In this document: positions 39,285 through 47,040 of the stretch, in pieces | How the letters are laid out: each line of letters begins with the position of its first letter | Numbering within the stretch: position 1 is the first letter of the stretch | Origin: Melioribacteraceae bacterium | GTDB taxonomy: Bacteria; Bacteroidota; Ignavibacteria; Ignavibacteriales; Melioribacteraceae | NCBI GenBank assembly: GCA_026983955.1 | Contig: JALSTB010000029.1 | Coordinates: 1 to 64,000 of the forward strand | DNA: 64,000 bases | Direction: 5' to 3' | The notes under the pieces: generated by a model | The model's database searches: none | Told to the model about the DNA's origin: nothing | The model's input: the letters and a program-made list of their open reading frames with translations, nothing else | Position numbers and translations under genes: made by a program

Positions 39285-39812
39285 TTGAAAAAAATAACTT
39301 TCATCTTGGCTTTATTTTTATCGGTTAATTTATTTGCACAAACCACATCAGTGAAAATTGGATGGGTCGATTCTCAAATTATTTTACAGCAATATCCACC
39401 TGCAATCAAAGCTCAAAGCGATCTCGATGCTTTGGCTCAAAAATGGACTAAGCAAATTGACGATATGACCCGCGAACTTCAAAAGGCATACGAAGACGCT
39501 CAAAAGCAACTTCAGAACATGACGCCCGAAAAACAAAAGGAAGTTCAACAAGAACTGATTTTGAAAGAACAAAAAATTCAAGAATTCCGTCAGCAAAAAT
39601 TCGGGCAACCGAACGGCGAATTCTTCGCAAAGCAAGACGAACTTCTAAAACCGATTAAGGAAGATATCCTGAAAGCAATTGACGAAGTCCGCAAACAAGA
39701 AGGAATGAATTTCGTTTTCGACAAAGCAGGTGGTTTGGTATTGCTTTTTGCAGATGACCAATTCGATATAACAAATGCAGTACTCGATAAACTGAAAAGA
39801 GGGAAAAAATAA
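39285..39812 (+). CDS. OmpH/Skp-like periplasmic chaperone, copy 1
   Basis: A Skp/OmpH-family chaperone that escorts outer-membrane proteins to BamA. The best start is TTG 39285, with a GAGG ribosome site, which gives a signal peptide (KKITFILALFLSVNLFAQ). The core opens KIGWVDSQIILQQYPPAIKA, is followed by a long Gln/Lys/Glu-rich coiled coil, and ends in FVFDKAGGLVLLFADDQFDI. It follows bamA by 23 bases. A terminator after it closes this transcription unit. Confidence 0.9.
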   Translation: MKKITFILALFLSVNLFAQTTSVKIGWVDSQIILQQYPPAIKAQSDLDALAQKWTKQIDDMTRELQKAYEDAQKQLQNMTPEKQKEVQQELILKEQKIQEFRQQKFGQPNGEFFAKQDELLKPIKEDILKAIDEVRKQEGMNFVFDKAGGLVLLFADDQFDITNAVLDKLKRGKK

Positions 39813-39862
39813 ATCTCTTCCCTTTCCGTGCAAAAAAATTCCGATTAATTATTTATTTTTAT

Positions 39863-39891
39863 AAGCAAAGTCGTAATGGCTTTGCTTTTTT
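39863..39891 (+). terminator. terminator between the two OmpH genes
   Basis: The stem AAGCAAAG/CTTTGCTT has a 9-base loop and a short T tail (four T), about 50 bases past the first OmpH stop. It separates uppS-bamA-ompH1 from ompH2-lpxD-lpxC/fabZ-lpxA. Confidence 0.85.
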
Positions 39892-39915
39892 ATAATTTAA
39901 AAACCCAATACGCTC

Positions 39916-40425
39916 ATGAAAAAAATTACATTTGTATTTTTCAGTATGCTGTTTGTCAGCACCGTTGCCAACGCGCAATTAAAAATCGGCTATGTCGATT
40001 CCGAAGCAATAATGAAGCAACTTCCCGATGCGCAAGATGCACAAAAGAAAATCGATGCCTTCATCCAAGAATGGCAAGAAGAAATAGGAAAAATGGAATC
40101 CGAATGGAAAAAGCAATATAAAGAATACGAAAACCGCAAACTTATTATGAGTAATCAGAAACGTGCGGAAGTTGAAAAGGAACTTGTGGCGCTCGAAGAT
40201 AAAATTCAGGAATTCAAACAAAAAAAATTCGGTGTTAACGGCGAACTTTTCCAAAAACAGGAAGAACTGATGAAACCGATTCAAAACAGAATTTTTTCCG
40301 CGATAAAAGAGGTAGCGGAAGAAAACGATCTCGATTTTGTTTTCGACAGAAGCGGTGATTTGATTTTCCTTTACGCAAAAGAAGAATACGATATTACCCC
40401 GCTTGTTCTGGAGAAACTGCAATAA
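39916..40425 (+). CDS. OmpH/Skp-like periplasmic chaperone, copy 2
   Basis: A paralogue of the preceding gene, 169 residues. The signal peptide KKITFVFFSMLFVSTVANA is followed by KIGYVDSEAIMKQLPDAQDA, a charged coiled coil and FVFDRSGDLIFLYAKEEYDI. It begins the LPS transcription unit. Its TAA is directly followed by the lpxD ATG. An OmpH gene beside lpxD is a common arrangement. Confidence 0.9.
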   Translation: MKKITFVFFSMLFVSTVANAQLKIGYVDSEAIMKQLPDAQDAQKKIDAFIQEWQEEIGKMESEWKKQYKEYENRKLIMSNQKRAEVEKELVALEDKIQEFKQKKFGVNGELFQKQEELMKPIQNRIFSAIKEVAEENDLDFVFDRSGDLIFLYAKEEYDITPLVLEKLQ

Positions 40426-41487
40426 ATGAATGTCAGCGTTAAAGATATTGCCCGGCTTGTAAACGGTAAAATCACCGGGGATGAAAATACAAATATTACC
40501 AACGTGGCAAGAATCCAAGATGCCGTGGAGGGTGATTTAACTTTTCTCTATTTACCTCAATATAAAAAATATCTTAAAACCACAAAAGCTTCCGCCGTTT
40601 TTGTTAAACCGGAAGAAAATTTTGAACGGGATGATATCACTTATATTGTTGTCGACAATCCCGATAAAGCTTTTCAAAAAGTTATTCTGGAATACTTCAA
40701 ACCCGAGTTCGACCTTACGGGAATTGACGAAGATGCGTTCGTTCATCCATCGGCAAAATTGGGAAAGAATGTAGCAATCGGTAAATTCGCTGTTATTTCC
40801 GGAAACTGTAAAATTGGAGATAACACAAAAATCTATCACGGAACGGTTTTAATGGAGGATGTGGAAATTGGCAGCGGTTGTTTGATTTTTCCCAACGTCA
40901 CCATCCGTGAAAAATGCATTCTTGGAAATAATGTAATTATTCATTCCGGAACGGTAATAGGCTCGGACGGTTTCGGATATTCCACGGACGAAAAAGGAGT
41001 GTATCATAAAATTCCCCAAATCGGAAATGTTGTTATTGAAGACGATGTGGAAATCGGATCGAATGTTTCCATAGACAGAGCGGCAGTGGGTTCAACCGTT
41101 ATAAAAAAAGGCGTGAAACTGGATAACCTCGTTCAAGTTGCACACAATGTAACAATCGGTGAAAACACCGTGATGAGCGGACAATCGGGAGTTTCGGGCA
41201 GTACGAAAATCGGGAACAATTGCATTATCGCCGGTCAAGTTGGAATCGCCGGTCACCTCGAAATTACAGATAAAGTGATAATCGGGGCGCAATCCGGTAT
41301 TTCAAAATCTCTCACAAAACCCGGAATTTATTTCGGCTATCCCGCAAAGGAAATGTCAGTTGCCCGCAAATTGGAAGCCCATTTTAGAAATCTGCCGAAT
41401 TACAGTCAAAAATTAAAAGAACTCGAAAACAAAATAAAAGAATTGGAAAGTAAATTGGTTTCTTCAAAAGAAAAGGATTTAAGCTGA
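40426..41487 (+). CDS. lpxD: UDP-3-O-acylglucosamine N-acyltransferase
   Basis: LpxD adds the second acyl chain in lipid A synthesis. The 353 residues contain an N-terminal uridine-binding domain (ARIQDAVEGDLTFLYLPQY) and then a left-handed beta-helix of hexapeptide repeats (IGKFAVISGNCKIGDNTKIY, VIIHSGTVIGSDGFGY, NLVQVAHNVTIGENTVMSG). The catalytic His is in NLVQVAHNV. A C-terminal helix closes it. Its stop overlaps the lpxC start by one base (TGATG). Confidence 0.95.
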   Translation: MNVSVKDIARLVNGKITGDENTNITNVARIQDAVEGDLTFLYLPQYKKYLKTTKASAVFVKPEENFERDDITYIVVDNPDKAFQKVILEYFKPEFDLTGIDEDAFVHPSAKLGKNVAIGKFAVISGNCKIGDNTKIYHGTVLMEDVEIGSGCLIFPNVTIREKCILGNNVIIHSGTVIGSDGFGYSTDEKGVYHKIPQIGNVVIEDDVEIGSNVSIDRAAVGSTVIKKGVKLDNLVQVAHNVTIGENTVMSGQSGVSGSTKIGNNCIIAGQVGIAGHLEITDKVIIGAQSGISKSLTKPGIYFGYPAKEMSVARKLEAHFRNLPNYSQKLKELENKIKELESKLVSSKEKDLS

Positions 41488-42902
41488 TGTTCGAATTACA
41501 ACGTACAATAAAAAAGGCGGTTTCAATTAAAGGAACCGGATTACACACCGGAACCGAGTGCACAATGACTTTCAAACCGGCACCGGAAAATTACGGCATA
41601 CGTTTTATCAGAGTCGATTTGGGTGGAGCGCCCGAAATTCCGGCAGTTGCAGAATACGTAGTTGATGTATCCCGTGGAACCACCTTGGGTATTGGCGATG
41701 CCAAAGTTTATACAGTTGAACACGTTTTGGCTGCAGTAAGCGGTTTGCAAATAGATAATCTGATAATCGAACTTGATGGCATTGAGCCCCCGATTGAAGA
41801 CGGAAGCGCCAAACCGTACGTCGAGAAACTTTTGGAAGCGGGCATCACAACACAGAAAGAACCGAAAGATTATCTGATTATCGACGAAACAATAATGTAC
41901 CACAATGAAGAAGAGCAGGTGGATATCGTTGCACTTCCACTCGACGGATACCGTTTAACCGTGATGGTCGATTACCGTAATCCGGCACTTGGAAGCCAGC
42001 ATACCGGTCTATTCGATCTGGAAAAGGAATTCGTCACGGAATTTGCACCGGCAAGAACTTTTTGCTTTTTGAGCGAAGTGGATTCCCTCCTCGAAGCGGG
42101 ATTGATTAAAGGCGGAAACCTCGATAATGCCGTCGTTATTGTTGATCATGACCTTTCCGAAGAAGAACTGAAAAATCTTACCGAAAAATTGGGAATCGGT
42201 GAGGATGTGAAAATCGGTCAAAACGGATTTTTAAATGAGAAATCACTTAGGTTTAAAAATGAGCCGGTTCGTCATAAACTATTGGATTTAATTGGCGATT
42301 TGGCTTTAATAGGCGTGCCGATTAAAGCCCAAATTTTAGCCGCCCGGCCCGGACACAAAGCAAACGTTGAATTTGCAAAGAAAATCAGAAAATTATATCA
42401 ACAGAAAAAACTTGTAAAAAAATATCAACATATTAAAAAAGAAGGAATGGTATTCGACGTTAACGCAATTATGAAAATTTTACCTCACCGCTACCCTTTC
42501 CTTCTTGTCGATAAAATCATCCATTTGGAAATGGATAAAAAAGTTGTTGGTATTAAATCGGTTACCATCAACGAACCGTTTTTCCAAGGTCATTTCCCGG
42601 GTCAGCCCATTATGCCGGGAGTTCTTATCATCGAAGCAATGGCGCAAACAGGGGGGCTTTTGATGCTGAACAGTTACATCGACCCTTCGGAAAAACTTGT
42701 TTATTTCATGGGTATTAACAAAGCCAAATTCCGCAAACCGGTTGTGCCCGGCGATCAACTTGTTCTTGAAGCCGAATTAATAAACCGGAAAAGAAAAGTC
42801 GTGGTAATGAAAGCTCAAGCATTTGTAGACAACAACTTGGTTGCCGAAGCGGAACTTACGGCTGCTATTGTTGACCGGGAAAACAAAAAAGAAGAACAAT
42901 AA
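41487..42902 (+). CDS. lpxC/fabZ: bifunctional LpxC deacetylase / FabZ dehydratase fusion
   Basis: A 471-residue fusion. Residues 1 to about 310 are the zinc deacetylase LpxC: KGTGLHTGTECTMTF, the zinc His79 in YTVEHVLAAVSGL, FCFLSEVDSLLEAGLIKGG and NEPVRHKLLDLIGDLAL. From about residue 318 comes 3-hydroxyacyl-ACP dehydratase FabZ: ILPHRYPFLLVDKI with the catalytic His, then GHFPGQPIMPGVLIIEAMAQ with the catalytic Glu. It couples the committed lipid A step with fatty acid elongation. The fusion is typical of Bacteroidota/Chlorobi. Confidence 0.96.
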   Translation: MFELQRTIKKAVSIKGTGLHTGTECTMTFKPAPENYGIRFIRVDLGGAPEIPAVAEYVVDVSRGTTLGIGDAKVYTVEHVLAAVSGLQIDNLIIELDGIEPPIEDGSAKPYVEKLLEAGITTQKEPKDYLIIDETIMYHNEEEQVDIVALPLDGYRLTVMVDYRNPALGSQHTGLFDLEKEFVTEFAPARTFCFLSEVDSLLEAGLIKGGNLDNAVVIVDHDLSEEELKNLTEKLGIGEDVKIGQNGFLNEKSLRFKNEPVRHKLLDLIGDLALIGVPIKAQILAARPGHKANVEFAKKIRKLYQQKKLVKKYQHIKKEGMVFDVNAIMKILPHRYPFLLVDKIIHLEMDKKVVGIKSVTINEPFFQGHFPGQPIMPGVLIIEAMAQTGGLLMLNSYIDPSEKLVYFMGINKAKFRKPVVPGDQLVLEAELINRKRKVVVMKAQAFVDNNLVAEAELTAAIVDRENKKEEQ

Positions 42903-42903
42903 T

Positions 42904-43680
42904 ATGGTTAACATGCACCCTACCGCATTGGTTAGTCCCAAAGCAAAAATCGGCAAAGATGTTACAATCGGTCCGTTTGCGGTAGTTGAAGATGATGTTG
43001 AAATTGGCAGCGGGACAAAAATCGGTCCCCACGCTGTTATTTACAACGGTTCACGCATCGGGAAAAACGTTAAAATTTTTCAATCGGCTTCCGTGGGCAA
43101 TCTACCGCAAGATTTAAAATTTGCCGGTGAAGATTCTATTCTTTACGTCGGCGATAACACAATCATAAGGGAATTTGTTACTTTGCACAGAGGCACAATT
43201 GAAACCGGTTTTACAAAAATAGGAACCGATTGCTTGTTAATGGCATACGCTCACGTGGCACATGATTGTATAGTAGGAAATAATTGTATCATTGCAAACT
43301 CCGTCCAGCTCGGTGGGCATGTGATTTTGGAAGACTGGGTAATCATAGGAGGCACATCCGCCGTTCACCAGTTTTGTAAAATTGGCAAACACTCTATGAT
43401 AGGCGGCGGCTACAGGGTTGTGAATGATGTTCCTCCCTTTATTCTCGCTGCTCATGAACCTTTAAGATATAACGGATTAAATACCGTCGGTTTAAGACGC
43501 AGAGGATTTTCAAACGACACAATCTACAAATTGAAAAGTGCATATTCCTTGATTTACGATCCGAAACTGAACTACTCACAAGCAATAGAGGAATTAACCA
43601 AACGGTATCCGGACGATCCCGAAATTAAATCGATTATTGATTTTATTTCCAACAGTAAAAGGGGAATTATTAAGGGATGA
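42904..43680 (+). CDS. lpxA: UDP-N-acetylglucosamine acyltransferase
   Basis: LpxA adds the first acyl chain in lipid A synthesis. The start at ATG 42904 directly follows the lpxC/fabZ stop and gives 258 residues, the usual length. The product opens VNMHPTALVSPKAKIGKDVT, with hexapeptide repeats throughout, the catalytic-His region AYAHVAHDCIVGNNC, GGHVILEDWVIIGG and the C-terminal helical part (NGLNTVGLRRRGFSNDTI). Its stop overlaps the next ATG (ATGA). Confidence 0.96.
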   Translation: MVNMHPTALVSPKAKIGKDVTIGPFAVVEDDVEIGSGTKIGPHAVIYNGSRIGKNVKIFQSASVGNLPQDLKFAGEDSILYVGDNTIIREFVTLHRGTIETGFTKIGTDCLLMAYAHVAHDCIVGNNCIIANSVQLGGHVILEDWVIIGGTSAVHQFCKIGKHSMIGGGYRVVNDVPPFILAAHEPLRYNGLNTVGLRRRGFSNDTIYKLKSAYSLIYDPKLNYSQAIEELTKRYPDDPEIKSIIDFISNSKRGIIKG

Positions 43681-44405
43681 AATGGCGCTTGCTGAACACC
43701 GGATTCAACAGCGGCGCTTACAATATGAAATTCGACCTCGACTTGGTAAACTCCGTTAAACCTTCGGAAGCCTTTTTAAGATTTTACCGATGGAAACCGT
43801 ATTGCATATCGTTAGGGCATAACCAAAAAATCGACGACATTAATCCGGAACTTGCTAAAGCAGATAAAATCGATATTGTAAAGCGCCCCACCGGCGGAAG
43901 AGCAATCCTTCATGCGGAAGAATTAACTTATTCCGTAATTCTCCCCAACGAATCAGGTTTGACGAATGAAGAAATTTACAATTTAATCTCCAATGCATTA
44001 GTTAAAGGTCTAATATTTTATAATCCGGTTTTCAAACTTTTGGAGCAGGAAAATCTTCAACCCGATTTCAAAAAAGAATACGGCAAACCGCAAAGCATTC
44101 TCTGCTTTTCCAGCACGGCTCGTCACGAAATCAAGTTCGATGGTAAAAAGTTAATCGGGAGCGCTCAACGCCGCATGTTGAACGGACTTCTTCAACACGG
44201 CTCAATACTTGTTGGCGATTATCATAAAAACATAGTAAAATATTTAAATGTTCCTCCGGAAAATAAAAAACTGATTGAAAAAATCACCTCGGAAAAAACA
44301 ACAGAAATATCATCAATACTGAAAAAGGAAATCGAGTACGAAGAACTTACCGCGGCTATCGCCCGGGGCTTCGAATCGGTTTGGGGCATTAAATTTTACA
44401 CTTAA
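43677..44405 (+). CDS. LipM-like octanoyltransferase / lipoate-protein ligase family
   Basis: A BPL/LPL-fold enzyme of 242 residues that attaches octanoyl or lipoyl groups to carrier-protein lysines. Family blocks are FYRWKPYCISLGHNQK, VKRPTGGRAILHAEELTYSV and KKLIGSAQRRMLNGLLQHGS. A cysteine in SILCFSSTARHEI sits where LipM-type octanoyltransferases have their acyl-cysteine, so LipM-like activity is favoured over ATP-dependent LplA. It overlaps lpxA by four bases at the end of the lipid A operon, an unexpected partner. Confidence 0.85.
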   Translation: MKWRLLNTGFNSGAYNMKFDLDLVNSVKPSEAFLRFYRWKPYCISLGHNQKIDDINPELAKADKIDIVKRPTGGRAILHAEELTYSVILPNESGLTNEEIYNLISNALVKGLIFYNPVFKLLEQENLQPDFKKEYGKPQSILCFSSTARHEIKFDGKKLIGSAQRRMLNGLLQHGSILVGDYHKNIVKYLNVPPENKKLIEKITSEKTTEISSILKKEIEYEELTAAIARGFESVWGIKFYT

Positions 44406-44475
44406 ACAGCTTCACGTTCATAATTTATTTCAATAATTATGTTTATTTTTATAAGATAATTTTTTTTGAAACGGA

Positions 44476-45555
44476 ATGCGGATAAATCCCACTTACATAT
44501 TTTTTTTAATCTTTACCGTTGCGTCTTCTATTTACGGACAAAATTCCGGTGAACAAATACGTGCATATTTACAAAATGTTCCCGTGTACGATATTTGCAG
44601 TGACGGTGAAAACATTTGGTTTGCAACCAACGGTTACGGAATTTTCAAATACTCACCCGGAAAAAATAAATGGGAAAATTACTCAACAAATAATAAAAAA
44701 CTGAAAATCGATTTTTTCTATTGCATAACCGCCAATAAAAATTTTGTTTGGGCGGGTTCAACCGACGGACTTTTTATTTTCAACAAAAAAAGAAAACGGT
44801 GGAAAAGAAGAAAATTCGGCAAAGGCGGACAGCTTGGAAATTGGATTCGAACGGTAAAGTTCGACAAATTCAACAATGTGGTTTGGATAGGAAGATTTCA
44901 ATATTTAACGATGTACGATATAAAGAAAAGAAAATACCGCGATTTCGACTTGAAAATAAACGGGAACGAAAAAACCAATAACATAAGAAGTATTCTGGTT
45001 GAAGGCGACAGTATTTTATGGATAGGAACCGAAGGCGGTTTGCACAAAATCCGTAAAAAGAAATTTATGAAACTTGATTCGACGAAAACGTTTTACGATA
45101 ACTCGATGAATTATTTTAACGGTGAAGGCGACGAAGTTTCTGTCTCGGCAATTTTAGCCGAGCGCAATTATTTGTGGCTCGGCACCGATGAATTTATCAC
45201 GCCGCAAAATCCTAATTTTAACCTTGGCGGACTTTTCCGGTTCGATAAACAACATGACTGGATTAAACTTGATGCATCGAACGGTTTGCAAGCAAACGGT
45301 ATTTTTTCACTCGAATTGACAGGCAACACCCTTTGGGCTTCCACTTACGAATTCGACCAATCGAAAAAAGAAGCTTCGGGACGCGGAATAACATTAATCA
45401 ACAGAATTGATTTATCCACCAAAAATGTTGTGAACGAAAATTTACCCGATAACATTTTCAAAATTTTCTACGACGGAAAATATGTTTGGCTCGGCACCGC
45501 CTCAGGCGTGTTTCAAATTCCAATGACAAATAAAATTGTTCCCCGGTTTGATTAA
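44476..45555 (+). CDS. exported beta-propeller protein (Reg_prop-like)
   Basis: A 359-residue protein with a signal peptide (YIFFLIFTVASSIYGQ). The body has repeated 'xxIWFATNGYGIFKYSP', 'FVWAGSTDGLFIF', 'LWIGTEGGLHKI', 'YVWLGTASGVFQI' units. These are the two-component-regulator propeller repeats normally found in hybrid sensor kinases. Here they stand alone with no kinase. It is probably periplasmic, with unknown ligand. The hldE1 gene follows with a short gap. Confidence 0.8.
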   Translation: MRINPTYIFFLIFTVASSIYGQNSGEQIRAYLQNVPVYDICSDGENIWFATNGYGIFKYSPGKNKWENYSTNNKKLKIDFFYCITANKNFVWAGSTDGLFIFNKKRKRWKRRKFGKGGQLGNWIRTVKFDKFNNVVWIGRFQYLTMYDIKKRKYRDFDLKINGNEKTNNIRSILVEGDSILWIGTEGGLHKIRKKKFMKLDSTKTFYDNSMNYFNGEGDEVSVSAILAERNYLWLGTDEFITPQNPNFNLGGLFRFDKQHDWIKLDASNGLQANGIFSLELTGNTLWASTYEFDQSKKEASGRGITLINRIDLSTKNVVNENLPDNIFKIFYDGKYVWLGTASGVFQIPMTNKIVPRFD

Positions 45556-45565
45556 AGGTTTAACT

Positions 45566-46561
45566 ATGCTTAATATTTCAAAAGACGAACTCAACGGAAT
45601 AAGACAATCGTTCGAAGGCAAAAAAATTGCAGTTGTTGGCGACATGATGCTCGACGGCTACTTTTGGGGCGACGTTAAAAGGATTTCACCCGAAGCTCCC
45701 GTGCCGGTGGTTGAAATTGAAGAAGAATTTTTCCGGTTCGGCGGAGCGGCAAATGTGGCGCTGAACATTCTGAAACTCGGCGGCATCCCTTTCCCCGTTG
45801 GCATTATCGGAAACGACGAAGACGGAAAAAAGTTTAATGAGCTGTTGCAAAAAGAAAACATTAATTCAGATGGAATTATTGTCGATTCATCCCGCCCTAC
45901 AACAATTAAAACAAGAGTAATTGCGGAAAACCAGCATATCGTTAGAATCGACCGCGAAAGCAAAACTGATATTTCCGGTGACATTGAAAACAATATCCTT
46001 TCCGTTATTAGAAATAAAATAAGTGAGTTGGACGCAATTATTCTTCAAGATTATAATAAAGGTGTTTTAACCAAACGTTTAATTAAAGAAATAATCAAGC
46101 TTGCAAACGACCACAACAAAATAATTACCGTCGATCCGAAATTTGATAACTTTCTTGAATACAAAAATGTAACGGTGTTCAAACCAAATAAAAAAGAAAC
46201 GGAAAATATTTTCGGAATAAGAATACAAAGCGACGAAGATATTATAAAAGCCGGCGAACGGTTACTTGACAAACTGCAAAGCAAATATGTTTTACTCACA
46301 CTTGGTGAACTAGGCGTTGCACTGTTCGAAAATAACAACTCTGTAAAAAGAATTCCGACAAAAGCCAGAAAAGTAGCCGATGTATCCGGTGCCGGCGATA
46401 CGGTGATTTCGACCCTCACAATGGCGCTTGCAGCCAACGCCGATATTTACACCTCCGCATACCTTGCCAATTATGCGGGCGGACTCGTTTGCGAGGAAGT
46501 TGGAATCGTACCGGTAGAAATTGATAAATTGTTCAACACAATCGAAGAAAAAGTTTTATGA
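45566..46561 (+). CDS. hldE1: D-beta-D-heptose 7-phosphate kinase (RfaE domain I)
   Basis: A PfkB-family kinase that phosphorylates heptose 7-phosphate for the LPS core. The ATG at 45566 is used; a TTG at 45536 would overlap the previous gene. Motifs are KIAVVGDMMLDGYFWGDVKR, FRFGGAANVALNILKLGG and the PfkB anion hole VADVSGAGDTVISTLTMALA. In many proteobacteria this is the N-terminal half of one HldE protein; here it is separate. It overlaps the next gene by four bases. Confidence 0.93.
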   Translation: MLNISKDELNGIRQSFEGKKIAVVGDMMLDGYFWGDVKRISPEAPVPVVEIEEEFFRFGGAANVALNILKLGGIPFPVGIIGNDEDGKKFNELLQKENINSDGIIVDSSRPTTIKTRVIAENQHIVRIDRESKTDISGDIENNILSVIRNKISELDAIILQDYNKGVLTKRLIKEIIKLANDHNKIITVDPKFDNFLEYKNVTVFKPNKKETENIFGIRIQSDEDIIKAGERLLDKLQSKYVLLTLGELGVALFENNNSVKRIPTKARKVADVSGAGDTVISTLTMALAANADIYTSAYLANYAGGLVCEEVGIVPVEIDKLFNTIEEKVL

Positions 46562-47037
46562 AAAATTATTTAACCGGTTTGGAAGATTTGATTGAGATTA
46601 GACGGCAGCTTAAAACTTCGGGTAAAAAAGTTGTTTTCACCAACGGATGTTTCGATATAATTCATGCCGGACATGTTGATTATTTGGTGAAAGCAAAATC
46701 TTTCGGTGATGTTTTGATTGTGGGATTGAACAGTGACATCTCGGTCAGAAAAATCAAAGGTAACAAAAGACCGATTATTCCCGAAGACGAGCGCGCTTTT
46801 GTTTTGTATAATTTGAAACCAGTCGATTATGTCGTTTTGTTCGATGAAGAAACCCCGATAAATCTTATACAAAATATTTTACCCGATTATTTGGTAAAAG
46901 GCTCCGATTGGGAAATTGAAAACATCGTTGGTAAAGACGTTGTTTTGGCAAACGGCGGAGAGGTTAAAACAATTGATTTTATTCACAAGCAATCGACTTC
47001 GAACATTATTAAAACAATTTTGGAAAAGTACAAATAA
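46558..47037 (+). CDS. hldE2: D-beta-D-heptose 1-phosphate adenylyltransferase (RfaE domain II)
   Basis: A 159-residue nucleotidyltransferase making ADP-heptose. It has VVFTNGCFDIIHAGHVDYL (the HxGH motif), GLNSDISVRKIKGNKRPI and the tail VDFIHKQSTSNII-like block (read as TIDFIHKQSTSNIIKTI). ATGA overlap with the kinase gene indicates translational coupling, so the split halves are still made together. The middle phosphatase (gmhB) is not in the window. Confidence 0.94.
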   Translation: MKNYLTGLEDLIEIRRQLKTSGKKVVFTNGCFDIIHAGHVDYLVKAKSFGDVLIVGLNSDISVRKIKGNKRPIIPEDERAFVLYNLKPVDYVVLFDEETPINLIQNILPDYLVKGSDWEIENIVGKDVVLANGGEVKTIDFIHKQSTSNIIKTILEKYK

Positions 47038-47040
47038 ACC

